A stretch of 64,000 bases of DNA from Micromonospora sp. M71_S20 (GCF_003664255.1 NZ_RCCV01000003.1:682001-746000), one strand, 5' to 3'. Counted from the stretch's first letter, positions 55,675 through 64,000 are shown. The notes: generated by a model from the sequence alone, not told the origin. Numbers and translations are program-made.

Positions 55675-55770
55675 AACGTTCTCCTCAACCGGTACGGTAT
55701 GCGCCGACTGCCTGGTGACGTGCCCCCGATCGCCGGCTGTCACGCCCTGCCTGGGCTGGTGGTGGCCGGC
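55675..55770 (+). pseudogene. Remnant of the SnoaL/NTF2-like gene
   Basis: Translated, NRYGMRRLPGDVPPIAGC then HALPGLVVAG matches DRYGVALTTGDVAAIAGC then YALPGMVVAD of the intact gene at 46084. Only about 30 codons remain, without start or end. Confidence 0.65.
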
Positions 55771-55854
55771 CCTCCGCGTCCCACCGACCGGACGGGTCGG
55801 TCCGGGTCGGCCGCGTTCCGCCCGGCCCGTCGGGTGGCTGACCTGGCGCGTCGG

Positions 55855-56530
55855 CTCCGGCGACGAGGTCATCGGCACCGCGGCCCAGCAGCTCGCGCGG
55901 CTGCTGGTCCAGCACGATCCGAGCAAAGTCGGGGCTGGCCGGCAACCTCGCCGGCCACCGGTTCACCGACTCCGTCCGAACACAGGTGACCGGCGTCCAG
56001 GTCGACTACAACGGCTTCGCCCGGCCGGTTCGCCGCCGCATCGGGAGAGGCGGTCACCGGCTGCCGCAGGCAACCTCGGGTCGGACCGGGCCCGGATGCA
56101 GGCGCTCGCGCTGCACACCCGTGACGGGCAGGGGACCGGCTTCGTCGCCGCCCGCACCGAGCGGCCGCGACGCCCGGTACGCCGAGCTGCTCAAGGATTC
56201 GTGCCTCCTGACCGGTGTTCGGGCTGCCCGCCGCGAAGCAGGTGCAGCAGCCGGCGCCTTCCCACTCAGCGGCGAGGCGTGGACCCACCGGCGCCGCTCA
56301 CCAGGACGCTCGACGGTCGCGGCCCCGACGGGCGCCTGCAGTCCGTGACGGCTTTCAACGCCATCGCAAGCGTGGCGACGCAGCAGCTGACCGGGCTGCG
56401 CGCGGCGGACGTCGCGCTGCACCCCGGTGCTGCGGACCTCCGCCGACGAGGTGCTGCGGAAGGCCACGATCGACGCGGCCATCGGCACGTTCACCGTGCC
56501 GGCGCGGAGCGTCGCGGTCTCGTGCGGCAG
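55855..56530 (+). pseudogene. Decayed copy of the amylopullulanase 3' end
   Basis: Blocks of this region match the end of the gene at 47446-52938 in order: the QHDLIKVGLTGNL / RFTDS region, then QVTGAQVDYNG (here QVTGVQVDYNG), RMQALAL, DARYAELLK, TGLRAADVALHP and finally FTVPARSVAV. Frameshifts and deletions separate the blocks, and about three quarters of the parent is missing. It is too divergent to be a recent copy. A hairpin resembling a terminator follows (56544-56581). Confidence 0.85.
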
Positions 56531-56601
56531 TAGTACGGCAGTGGCCGGCCCCCTCACGCGGTGACCGCGGAAGGGGCCGGCTCGTCTCTCCTGGCGACGG
56601 T

Positions 56602-56653
56602 CCTCCGGCCCGCCGGGTCCGATCCGGTTGGACCGTTCCCGGCGGGCCGGAGG
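56602..56653. terminator. Large hairpin after the first beta-helix gene
   Basis: CCTCCGGCCCGCCGGG (56602-56617) and CCCGGCGGGCCGGAGG (56638-56653), perfect 16-bp arms with a 20-base loop, 51 bases beyond the minus-strand stop at 56705. Confidence 0.75.
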
Positions 56654-56704
56654 GGTTGCTTCAGCCGATGCCGTCAACGGTTCGGCTGTTCACTGCGCGG
56701 CCGG

Positions 56705-58267
56705 TCAGGCGTGGCAGTCTTTGACGTTGACGCAGTTCTTGGGGTCGTTGTCGGTGACGGTGGACTTGTCGTCGAGTTCGACCTTGCCGTTGTTGTTGAA
56801 GATGCCGCCGGCGATCTTGCGGTGGTGGTTGTTGTCGCCGTTGGCCTTGTTGTCCTTGACCTTGGTCTTGTCTACGGTGACCTTGCCGTTGTTGTTGTAG
56901 ATGCCGCCGCCGTTCTCGCCGGCGATGTTTTCCTTGATCAGGCTGTCGCGCAGGACCAGGACCGCGTCGAAGTCGTCGTGGTTGCGGTCGTTGCCCTTGT
57001 TGCCCTTGTTGCTGTTGTCGTTCTTGTGCTCGCCGTTGAAGATGCCGCCGCCGAAGCGTCCGGCGTGGTTCGTGGCGATGAGGGTGTCGGTGATGGTGGC
57101 GCGGCCGACCTTGTCGTTGTCCTTGCGGTTGTTGCTGGCGTTGTGGTCGCGGTCTCCGCCGGTGTTGTAGATGCCGCCGCCGTCCTTGCTGGCGTCGTTC
57201 TCGGCGACGGTGACGTGGTCGAGCTTGAGGTCGGTGTTGCGGGCGTAGATGCCGCCACCGTTCTCGCCGGCGGTGTTGTCCTTGACGAAGGTCCAGCTGA
57301 CCTCGACGTAGCCGCCGGAGCTGAAGAGGCCACCGCCGTTCTCGTCGGCCTTGTTGCCCTGGATGAGGCTCTTCTTGATCTCGACGTTGCCGGCCTTGTC
57401 GCGGTCGTTGCGGCCGTCGTCCTTGCCGTCGTCCTTGCCGTCGTGTTTGCCGCCGTTGGCGATGCCGCCGCCGTTCTTCCCGGCGGTGTTGTCGGTGATC
57501 TTCGACTTCTCGATCTCGAGCTGGCCGACGTTGAAGATGCCGCCGCCGTTGTCGTTGGCCTGGTTGTGGTCGACCTTGCTGAGATTGAGGGTGACCTTGC
57601 CGTAGTTGGCGATCGCGCCGCCGTTGCCGCTGGCGCTGTTGCGGGTCAGGGTGGTCTTCTCGAGGTAGGCGCGGCCGCCCTTCTCGACCAGCAGCGCACC
57701 GCCGTCCTCGCCCTTGTCCTTGTCCTTGTCGTTGTGGTCGCGCGAGGAGTTGGTCGAGACGTTGGCTCCGCGGGACTTGAGCGCGGAGGCCAGGAGGTCC
57801 TTCAGCCGCTCCTTCTGCTCCTCGCCCTTGTCGTCCTTCTTGTCCTCGTCGTCGGCGGCCTTGCCGTCCTTGAGGGTCAGGTCCTTCAGGGTCAGGTCAC
57901 CGCCGTCGGCGACCTTGAAGATCCGAAACGCGTCCTTGGAGTCCCGCTTGATCGTCGCGCCCTGACCCTTGATGGTGATCTCCTGCTTGATCACTGGCAG
58001 GCCCGTGCGGGACTTCTTGTCGTTGTCCTTCTTGCCGTCGTGCTTCTTGTCGTCCTTGTTGCCGTCGTCGAACTCGTCGAGTTCGTAGGTGCAGTCCTTG
58101 GCAAGCTTCAGGGTGCCCCCGTGACCACGGTTGAGCAGATCGATGGCCTCGACCAGGTCCTCCTCGTCACAGTCCACCTCCCTGACCCGGTCCCCGTCCT
58201 TGCCGTCCTGACCGCGCTCACCCCGGCCCTTGCCGTCCTGACCGCGCTCACCCCGGCCCTCGTCGTC
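56705..58267. repeat. 1,563-bp duplicated block, copy 1
   Basis: This block appears identical to 58963-60525. The encoded protein ends are the same for about 520 residues, and translations of the other frames also agree, which means the DNA itself, not only the protein, is conserved. The match begins at the stop codon and ends abruptly in the N-terminal linker. Confidence 0.9.
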
Positions 58268-58561
58268 GCGCCAGCCCTGCTCGTCTCCCCAGGCCTTCTC
58301 GTTCCAGTTGCCGGCGCCGGGGCCCTGACCTTCATGCCAGTCACGACCCTCCTCGTTGCGCTTGTCGTCATTGTTGAGCTGCTGCGCCGTGGACCTCGGA
58401 TCGGCCAGGCCATCGACGCCGCCGCCCCCGTACGCGACTCCCGTGAGACTGACCGCTCCCGTCAGGCCCAGGACGCCGGTGGCGAGCCACAGCTTGCGCC
58501 GGCCCGCCGCTGACGTGGTCTGGCGAACGGCGTCATCGTTACTGCGAAGGTAGTTGGACAT
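56705..58561 (-). CDS. Large secreted beta-helix surface protein, copy 1
   Basis: A 618-residue exported protein. Positive N-terminus and hydrophobic helix (RRKLWLATGVLGLTGAVSLTG), an Asp/Glu/Gly-rich linker with a doubled GRGERGQDGK unit, one Cys-x-Cys-spaced region (VDCDEEDL ... AKDCTYEL), then a long right-handed beta-helix with many N/D-GGG(I/L) turns (NDNGGGIFN, GKNGGGIAN, DENGGGLFS, ENGGGIYA, KDGGGIYN, RFGGGIFN). The helix is broken by very charged Asp/Lys loops. No anchor motif is seen at the C-terminus (NCVNVKDCHA). Residues from about 98 on are the same as in copy 2. Function unknown; similar proteins are adhesins or polysaccharide-binding. Confidence 0.82.
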   Translation of the reverse strand: MSNYLRSNDDAVRQTTSAAGRRKLWLATGVLGLTGAVSLTGVAYGGGGVDGLADPRSTAQQLNNDDKRNEEGRDWHEGQGPGAGNWNEKAWGDEQGWRDDEGRGERGQDGKGRGERGQDGKDGDRVREVDCDEEDLVEAIDLLNRGHGGTLKLAKDCTYELDEFDDGNKDDKKHDGKKDNDKKSRTGLPVIKQEITIKGQGATIKRDSKDAFRIFKVADGGDLTLKDLTLKDGKAADDEDKKDDKGEEQKERLKDLLASALKSRGANVSTNSSRDHNDKDKDKGEDGGALLVEKGGRAYLEKTTLTRNSASGNGGAIANYGKVTLNLSKVDHNQANDNGGGIFNVGQLEIEKSKITDNTAGKNGGGIANGGKHDGKDDGKDDGRNDRDKAGNVEIKKSLIQGNKADENGGGLFSSGGYVEVSWTFVKDNTAGENGGGIYARNTDLKLDHVTVAENDASKDGGGIYNTGGDRDHNASNNRKDNDKVGRATITDTLIATNHAGRFGGGIFNGEHKNDNSNKGNKGNDRNHDDFDAVLVLRDSLIKENIAGENGGGIYNNNGKVTVDKTKVKDNKANGDNNHHRKIAGGIFNNNGKVELDDKSTVTDNDPKNCVNVKDCHA

Positions 58562-58623
58562 CTGAGCTCTCTGCCCTCTCCTTGTACCCAGACAAGGTCG
58601 CTTCGCCTTCGCGAGCGGCCTTC

Positions 58624-58642
58624 GCTACAAATCGGTTGTAGC
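58624..58642 (-). promoter_or_regulatory. Conserved palindrome in the leader of beta-helix copy 1
   Basis: GCTACAAATCGGTTGTAGC has 7-bp inverted arms around five bases, 62 bases upstream of the start codon. The identical 19 bases precede copy 2 at the same distance. It could be an operator or, in the RNA, a hairpin in the 5' UTR. The next ~80 bases upstream are also partly conserved, with a shared CACCGTATGAGAA, and may hold the promoter. Confidence 0.6.
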
Positions 58643-58901
58643 TGCTGAACAACACCGTATGAGAATGTTCTTCGTCATGTGGATGTATCCGAAGGAAACC
58701 CACATTTGGTACATGGACGGGTCGGGTAGGCAGGAGTCGGACGCCGGGTGCGGGGGTAGTGGGAGGGCGCCGAAGGCGCCGTACCGGGCGAAGTTCCTCG
58801 CGACGTCGCACAGCGGTCAGCCCCGACAGTCAGGTCGGAGGAGATCTCACACCACCCCCGACGCCGTCCTGTCGGACCTCCACCGAGGCGGGCGACCGAG
58901 G

Positions 58902-58949
58902 GCGGGAGTCCCTTCCGCCCGCTGGTCGCGCGGCGGAAGGGACTCCCGC
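58902..58949. terminator. Hairpin with 18-bp arms after beta-helix copy 2
   Basis: GCGGGAGTCCCTTCCGCC (58902-58919) and GGCGGAAGGGACTCCCGC (58932-58949) are perfect inverted copies with a 12-base loop, 13 bases beyond the minus-strand stop at 58963. Confidence 0.8.
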
Positions 58950-58962
58950 GTTATGTGGTGGT

Positions 58963-60525
58963 TCAGGCGTGGCAGTCTTTGACGTTGACGCAGTTCTTGG
59001 GGTCGTTGTCGGTGACGGTGGACTTGTCGTCGAGTTCGACCTTGCCGTTGTTGTTGAAGATGCCGCCGGCGATCTTGCGGTGGTGGTTGTTGTCGCCGTT
59101 GGCCTTGTTGTCCTTGACCTTGGTCTTGTCTACGGTGACCTTGCCGTTGTTGTTGTAGATGCCGCCGCCGTTCTCGCCGGCGATGTTTTCCTTGATCAGG
59201 CTGTCGCGCAGGACCAGGACCGCGTCGAAGTCGTCGTGGTTGCGGTCGTTGCCCTTGTTGCCCTTGTTGCTGTTGTCGTTCTTGTGCTCGCCGTTGAAGA
59301 TGCCGCCGCCGAAGCGTCCGGCGTGGTTCGTGGCGATGAGGGTGTCGGTGATGGTGGCGCGGCCGACCTTGTCGTTGTCCTTGCGGTTGTTGCTGGCGTT
59401 GTGGTCGCGGTCTCCGCCGGTGTTGTAGATGCCGCCGCCGTCCTTGCTGGCGTCGTTCTCGGCGACGGTGACGTGGTCGAGCTTGAGGTCGGTGTTGCGG
59501 GCGTAGATGCCGCCACCGTTCTCGCCGGCGGTGTTGTCCTTGACGAAGGTCCAGCTGACCTCGACGTAGCCGCCGGAGCTGAAGAGGCCACCGCCGTTCT
59601 CGTCGGCCTTGTTGCCCTGGATGAGGCTCTTCTTGATCTCGACGTTGCCGGCCTTGTCGCGGTCGTTGCGGCCGTCGTCCTTGCCGTCGTCCTTGCCGTC
59701 GTGTTTGCCGCCGTTGGCGATGCCGCCGCCGTTCTTCCCGGCGGTGTTGTCGGTGATCTTCGACTTCTCGATCTCGAGCTGGCCGACGTTGAAGATGCCG
59801 CCGCCGTTGTCGTTGGCCTGGTTGTGGTCGACCTTGCTGAGATTGAGGGTGACCTTGCCGTAGTTGGCGATCGCGCCGCCGTTGCCGCTGGCGCTGTTGC
59901 GGGTCAGGGTGGTCTTCTCGAGGTAGGCGCGGCCGCCCTTCTCGACCAGCAGCGCACCGCCGTCCTCGCCCTTGTCCTTGTCCTTGTCGTTGTGGTCGCG
60001 CGAGGAGTTGGTCGAGACGTTGGCTCCGCGGGACTTGAGCGCGGAGGCCAGGAGGTCCTTCAGCCGCTCCTTCTGCTCCTCGCCCTTGTCGTCCTTCTTG
60101 TCCTCGTCGTCGGCGGCCTTGCCGTCCTTGAGGGTCAGGTCCTTCAGGGTCAGGTCACCGCCGTCGGCGACCTTGAAGATCCGAAACGCGTCCTTGGAGT
60201 CCCGCTTGATCGTCGCGCCCTGACCCTTGATGGTGATCTCCTGCTTGATCACTGGCAGGCCCGTGCGGGACTTCTTGTCGTTGTCCTTCTTGCCGTCGTG
60301 CTTCTTGTCGTCCTTGTTGCCGTCGTCGAACTCGTCGAGTTCGTAGGTGCAGTCCTTGGCAAGCTTCAGGGTGCCCCCGTGACCACGGTTGAGCAGATCG
60401 ATGGCCTCGACCAGGTCCTCCTCGTCACAGTCCACCTCCCTGACCCGGTCCCCGTCCTTGCCGTCCTGACCGCGCTCACCCCGGCCCTTGCCGTCCTGAC
60501 CGCGCTCACCCCGGCCCTCGTCGTC
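58963..60525. repeat. 1,563-bp duplicated block, copy 2
   Basis: Partner of 56705-58267 at an offset of 2,258 bp, in direct orientation. Recombination between the copies would delete one gene and fuse the other. Confidence 0.9.
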
Positions 60526-60831
60526 CCAGGCATGGTTGTCCCAATCGCCGACGTTGGGGCCCTTGCCGCCCTGCTTGTCGGCACCGACGTGGGACTTCTC
60601 GTCGTCAGCCTTGCCGGCGTCGCTGACGGGCTGCTTCGTGGACGATTGCGCGCCCGAGGTTCTATCGGGGCCACCGGGCTTGTCGTCACGAGCGGCCAGG
60701 CCGCCCAGTGCTGCCAAGCCGACCACGCCGGTCAGTCCGGCCACGCCGGCAGCCACCCAGAGTTTGCGCCGCCCTGTACTCGGTGTGGCCGCGGTAGCCC
60801 AATCGTCGGGAGTCGTTTGGTTGTTGGACAT
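58963..60831 (-). CDS. Large secreted beta-helix surface protein, copy 2
   Basis: A 622-residue paralogue of the protein at 56705. From the doubled GRGERGQDGK unit to the end it appears identical. The first ~102 residues differ: the membrane/signal segment here is KLWVAAGVAGLTGVVGLAALGG, and the linker has another Asp/Lys/Gly-rich sequence. The N-termini show homology but clear divergence, so the shared part has probably been homogenised by gene conversion. The two genes are in tandem, each with its own conserved leader and its own terminator, so both could be expressed separately. No catalytic residues can be identified. Confidence 0.82.
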   Translation of the reverse strand: MSNNQTTPDDWATAATPSTGRRKLWVAAGVAGLTGVVGLAALGGLAARDDKPGGPDRTSGAQSSTKQPVSDAGKADDEKSHVGADKQGGKGPNVGDWDNHAWDDEGRGERGQDGKGRGERGQDGKDGDRVREVDCDEEDLVEAIDLLNRGHGGTLKLAKDCTYELDEFDDGNKDDKKHDGKKDNDKKSRTGLPVIKQEITIKGQGATIKRDSKDAFRIFKVADGGDLTLKDLTLKDGKAADDEDKKDDKGEEQKERLKDLLASALKSRGANVSTNSSRDHNDKDKDKGEDGGALLVEKGGRAYLEKTTLTRNSASGNGGAIANYGKVTLNLSKVDHNQANDNGGGIFNVGQLEIEKSKITDNTAGKNGGGIANGGKHDGKDDGKDDGRNDRDKAGNVEIKKSLIQGNKADENGGGLFSSGGYVEVSWTFVKDNTAGENGGGIYARNTDLKLDHVTVAENDASKDGGGIYNTGGDRDHNASNNRKDNDKVGRATITDTLIATNHAGRFGGGIFNGEHKNDNSNKGNKGNDRNHDDFDAVLVLRDSLIKENIAGENGGGIYNNNGKVTVDKTKVKDNKANGDNNHHRKIAGGIFNNNGKVELDDKSTVTDNDPKNCVNVKDCHA

Positions 60832-60892
60832 CAGAGCCTTCCGCCCTTTCCTGCTACCAGACGGGGCCGCACCGCATCAGGCGGCGCGACCA

Positions 60893-60911
60893 GCTACAAA
60901 TCGGTTGTAGC
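60893..60911 (-). promoter_or_regulatory. Conserved palindrome in the leader of beta-helix copy 2
   Basis: Same 19 bases as at 58624-58642, also 61-62 bases upstream of the start codon. Because the coding 5' ends and surrounding leader have diverged, exact conservation of these bases suggests selection. Confidence 0.6.
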
Positions 60912-61088
60912 CTCTAACGCCCACCGTATGAGAACGATCCTCGCGATGTGGACTTATCCGAGAAAACCCCGCATTTCGCTCAGGTCTCGCCAGGTACTCG
61001 CAACCGATCGGGGTCGACAGGAAGGGGCGTGACCAGCACAAACGCCCCTGCGGGCAACGAAGGGCCCTCCCGCGAAGGCGGGTTCTAG

Positions 61089-61131
61089 CGATCCCCGCAA
61101 CACCCTGGATTTCAGGGAGTTGCGGGGATCG
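61089..61131. terminator. Long hairpin after pepP
   Basis: CGATCCCCGCAAC (61089-61101) pairs with GTTGCGGGGATCG (61119-61131), with an inner CCCTG/CAGGG stem and GATTT loop. It lies 46 bases beyond the pepP stop on its strand. Confidence 0.7.
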
Positions 61132-61177
61132 TGTGGTTCGAGGACTTGAAAGGTGAGGTTCTTCGAGGCGTACGGGG

Positions 61178-62659
61178 TCAGCCGGGCAAGCGGGGACCGG
61201 CCTCGCGCTGCTCGGCCAGCCAGGTCTCCACCTCGTCGGCGGCACGCGGCAGCCCGGCGGAGAGGTTCACCGCGCCGGTCGCGGTGACCAGGATGTCGTC
61301 CTCGATCCGGACGCCGATCCCGCGCAGCTCCTCGGGAACCAGCTCGTCCTCCGGCTGGAAGTAGAGCCCGGGCTCGACGGTGAGCACGTAGCCCTCGCCC
61401 AGCGTGCCGTCCCGGTACTTCTCCTTGCGGGCGTTCGCGCAGTCGTGCACGTCGAGGCCGAGCATGTGGCTGGTGCCGTGCAGCGTCCAGCGCCGGTACA
61501 CCGTCGACCTGCCGTCCATGGCCTCGTCGACGCTGCCCGGCAGCAGGCCCAGGTCGGACAGCGCCTGGGCGAGCACCCGCATCGAGGCCAGGTGGACCTC
61601 CCGGAACGCCACGCCGGGCCGGATGGCGTCGATGCCGGCCTGCTGCGCGGTGTGCACGGCGTCGTAGACCTGGCGCTGCAGCGGGGTGAACCGGCCGTCG
61701 ACCGGCAGCACCCGCGTGACATCGGCGGTGTAGAGGTTGCGGTTCTCCACGCCCATGTCCATCAGCAGCAGCTCGCCCGGCCGCGTCGTGCCGTGGTTGT
61801 GCACCCAGTGCAGGATCGTGGCGTGCTCGCCCGCGCCGACGATCGAGCCGTAGCCGACGTCGTTGCCGTCGTGTCGGGCGCGCAGCGCGAAGATCCCCTC
61901 CAGCAGCCGCTCCGACACGCCCCGGTCCGCCGGCAGCGCCCGGGCCACGTCCTCGAAGCCCCGGACGGTCGCGTCGACCGCGTCCTGGAGCTGGGCGATC
62001 TCCCACTCGTCCTTGACCAGCTTCAGCTCCGAGATGGCGATCGCCAGCTCCCGGTCGCGGGCCGGCTGGCCCTCGGCGCGGTGGCCGTCGTACGGGCGCA
62101 CGGCCGCGTCCACCCGCCCGTCGAAGCCGCGCAGCACCCGGGTGCGCCCCGGCGCCAGGTCGGCCAGCGTCGCGTCCAGCTCGGTCAGGTCCGCCGTGGG
62201 CAGGCCCAGCTCGGTCGACTTCTCGGCCAGGGTGTGCCGCCGGCCGACCCACAGCTCGCCATGCCGGCTGCGGAAGAACTCGTCGGTCCGCCGCGACGAG
62301 CGGGGCCGCATGTGCAGGGTGGCGTCGTGGCCCGACCCGTTCGGCCGCAGCACGAGCACGCCGTCAGGGTCGTGGTCGCCGGTCAGGTAGGCGAAGTCGC
62401 TGCCCGGGCGGAACGGGTGGTCGGTGTCGTTGGCGCGTACCTTCTCGCCACCGGTGGGGATCACCAGGGTCTCGCCCGGGAAGGCCGCCGAGAGCGCGGC
62501 CCGTCGCTTGGCGTGGTTCGGCACCTCGGGTCGCGGGCCGACCGGCAGGGTGGTGTCCCGCCAGCCCTGCCGCATGAACGCCAGGAACGCCTCGGGGAAG
62601 TCCGGGTCGTGAGACTCGGTGCCGTCCGCCGGCCGGCTGTCGGTACGTCCCTCGGTCAT
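61178..62659 (-). CDS. pepP: Xaa-Pro aminopeptidase (M24B, aminopeptidase P family)
   Basis: A 493-residue cytosolic metallopeptidase that removes N-terminal residues before proline. An N-terminal domain (to about 220) carries TDHPFRPGSDFAYLTGDHDPDGVLVL, and the pita-bread catalytic domain has the dinuclear metal ligands in LLMDMGVENRNLYTADVTR (two Asp), GTSHMLGLDVHD (His), LTVEPGLYF (Glu) and GVRIEDDILV (Glu). Length fits the family. It is divergent from asnB with a 228-bp gap. Confidence 0.93.
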   Translation of the reverse strand: MTEGRTDSRPADGTESHDPDFPEAFLAFMRQGWRDTTLPVGPRPEVPNHAKRRAALSAAFPGETLVIPTGGEKVRANDTDHPFRPGSDFAYLTGDHDPDGVLVLRPNGSGHDATLHMRPRSSRRTDEFFRSRHGELWVGRRHTLAEKSTELGLPTADLTELDATLADLAPGRTRVLRGFDGRVDAAVRPYDGHRAEGQPARDRELAIAISELKLVKDEWEIAQLQDAVDATVRGFEDVARALPADRGVSERLLEGIFALRARHDGNDVGYGSIVGAGEHATILHWVHNHGTTRPGELLLMDMGVENRNLYTADVTRVLPVDGRFTPLQRQVYDAVHTAQQAGIDAIRPGVAFREVHLASMRVLAQALSDLGLLPGSVDEAMDGRSTVYRRWTLHGTSHMLGLDVHDCANARKEKYRDGTLGEGYVLTVEPGLYFQPEDELVPEELRGIGVRIEDDILVTATGAVNLSAGLPRAADEVETWLAEQREAGPRLPG

Positions 62660-62887
62660 GCTCCGCTCCCTCCGCGTCTTCGCAGGTCAGACGGTACCGC
62701 GCGGCGCCGGGGCCCGACCGGGCCCCGACGGTGGCGGGTGCCGTAGGCGACGGATGCCACCCGTACGCGCCGTCCGCCGCCCCGGCCGGGCTCCGGACGC
62801 GGTCCCGGCCGGCCGCGTGGCGTCGCGGCGGGGGAGAGCCCAGCGGTGCCGCGACGGCCGCTCGGGCCGCGTGGAAAGATGACGACC

Positions 62888-64000
62888 ATGTGCGGACTCC
62901 TGGCCTTCTTCAGTGCGCGCGGCGACGCCGCCGCCCACCGCGACAACATCGCCGGGGCGTTGGAATGCCTGCACCACCGCGGACCGGACGAGACCGGTGT
63001 CGAGGTGGTCGGCGACGCCTCCGGCCGGTACGCGGACGGGGTGTTCGCGCACAAGCGGTTGGCGATCATCGACGTGGCCTCCAGCCAAGAGCCCCTGTCC
63101 TACGCGAACGGGCGCTACCTGCTCACCTTCAACGGCGAGATCTACAACTACATCGAGCTGCGCGAGGAGCTGATCCGGACCTTCGGCGCGCAGTTCGCCA
63201 CCGCCGGTGACGGCGAGGTGATCGTCGCCGGCTACCACTTCTGGGGCGAGCAGGTGCTCACCCGGCTGCGCGGCATGTTCGCCTTCGTCATCTGGGACCG
63301 GCAGGAGCGCCGCGCGTTCGGCGGCCGGGACTACTTCGGCATCAAGCCGCTGCACTACCTGGAGACCGCCGACGGCCTCTACCTGGCCTCGGAGAAGAAG
63401 GCGCTGCTGCCCTTCGCCCACTCCAACTACCAGGGCGACGCCGGCATCGACACGGCCAACCTCAGCCACTACCTGACCCTTCAGTACGTGCCCGAGCCCG
63501 GCACCCTGCACAAGGGCATCAGCCGGATCGGCTCCGGCGAGTACCTGACCTGGACCCCGGGCGGGCGCATCGACGTGCGCCGGTGGTACCGGCCGGTGTT
63601 CCGGCCCACCCCGGTCGACGACGAGCAGCGGCTCTACCACGAGATCCGGGAGACGCTGCGCGAGAGCGTCCGGATGCACATGCGCTCCGACGTGCCGGTC
63701 GGCTCGTTCCTCTCCAGCGGCATCGACTCGACCGCCGTGGTGGCCCTGGCCCGGGAGTTCAACCCGAACATCCTCACCTTCACCGTGGGCTACGACGTCC
63801 CGGGCTACTCGGAGATCGACGTCGCCCAGGACTCGGCCCGGCACCTCGACGTGACCACCATCCCGACCAAGATCGGGCCGTACGACATGATCGAGGCGCT
63901 GCCGAAGATCGTCTGGCACCTCGACGACCCGGTGGCCGACCCGGCCCTGGTGCCCCTCTACTTCGTGGCGAAGAAGGCCGCCGAGCACGTCACCGTGGTG
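62888..64000 (+). CDS. asnB: Asparagine synthase (glutamine-hydrolysing), cut by window end
   Basis: The first 371 residues of an asparagine synthetase B-type enzyme. The N-terminal Ntn glutaminase starts with catalytic C2 (MCGLLAFFS) and contains HHRGPDE, FNGEIYNY and GMFAFVIWD; the synthetase domain follows with the ATP-pyrophosphate loop SSGIDSTAVV and HLDDPVADPALVPLY. It makes asparagine from aspartate, glutamine and ATP. The frame is open to the last base; about 240-280 residues are expected beyond the window. The look of the insert after SEKKALL fits the long actinobacterial AsnB form. Confidence 0.94.
   Translation, partial: MCGLLAFFSARGDAAAHRDNIAGALECLHHRGPDETGVEVVGDASGRYADGVFAHKRLAIIDVASSQEPLSYANGRYLLTFNGEIYNYIELREELIRTFGAQFATAGDGEVIVAGYHFWGEQVLTRLRGMFAFVIWDRQERRAFGGRDYFGIKPLHYLETADGLYLASEKKALLPFAHSNYQGDAGIDTANLSHYLTLQYVPEPGTLHKGISRIGSGEYLTWTPGGRIDVRRWYRPVFRPTPVDDEQRLYHEIRETLRESVRMHMRSDVPVGSFLSSGIDSTAVVALAREFNPNILTFTVGYDVPGYSEIDVAQDSARHLDVTTIPTKIGPYDMIEALPKIVWHLDDPVADPALVPLYFVAKKAAEHVTVV

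Noticed and set aside
58759..61032. Long plus-strand open frame of Val/Ala/Leu-rich sequence over the beta-helix gene
   Set aside because: Antisense to the beta-helix gene; the Val/Leu/Ala pattern arises from the reverse complement of Asp/Asn/Gly/Lys codons. No ribosome site, and the minus strand has clear beta-helix repeats.

Overview
The window is GC-rich DNA from an actinomycete. Codons end mostly in G or C, GTG starts and ATGA/GTGA overlaps are common, and the gene content (conservon, actinobacterial VLRF1 release factor, XRE-TPR regulators, class F sortase, AcnR-type regulator) fits a filamentous actinomycete, most likely Micromonosporaceae. The genus is inference. Most of the window looks like ordinary chromosome. 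The stretch from about 53 to 61 kb is rearranged and rich in duplications and decayed copies. I found no rRNA, tRNA or CRISPR array.

Layout. 0-4.7 kb: iron-sulfur assembly operon sufD - Rieske ferredoxin - sufC - sufS - sufU - sufT, closed by a hairpin. 4.9-9.8 kb: small secreted protein, LysE exporter, VLRF1-type release factor, two tandem XRE-TPR regulators. 9.9-13.4 kb: secreted intradiol dioxygenase, AraC regulator and secreted S1 protease; the dioxygenase and the protease end in nearly the same carbohydrate-binding module. 13.5-20.5 kb: zinc metallopeptidase, ABC-F ATPase, CadD-like transporter, small HTH protein, enoyl-CoA hydratase, ABC exporter. 20.5-24.2 kb: uracil-DNA glycosylase and SDR, then a translationally coupled trio: a TIGR04222-type membrane protein whose only cysteines lie in a Gly/Ser/Cys tail, a DUF692 (MNIO-type) enzyme, and a small partner. 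24.3-29.1 kb: AcnR-like repressor, nitrilase-family amidase, HAD, RIO kinase, DUF2630, double GNAT. 29.2-33.1 kb: compact diterpenoid locus (P450, class I terpene synthase, class II cyclase). 33.3-37.4 kb: a complete conservon (cvnABCD). 37.7-46.5 kb: pectate lyase remnant, aconitase with an operator matching the one beside acnR, VOC protein, C39-like protease, ArsC-like protein, beta-helix protein, small conserved genes. 46.6-53 kb: CBM2 surface protein and a giant two-domain amylopullulanase. 53-61 kb: sortase and substrate pair, a decayed second copy of that pair, a graveyard of gene remnants copied from genes upstream in the window, and two long beta-helix surface proteins sharing a 1,563-bp block that appears identical. 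61.2-64 kb: aminopeptidase P and a truncated asnB.

Best candidates for something new: the cysteine-tail / MNIO / partner trio (22.0-24.2 kb), which looks like a ribosomally made, post-translationally modified cell-surface product; the P450 - class I - class II terpene operon beside a conservon; the acnR/acnA operator pair; and the surface-protein island with its duplicated beta-helix genes. All functional statements come from reading motifs; no database search was run.
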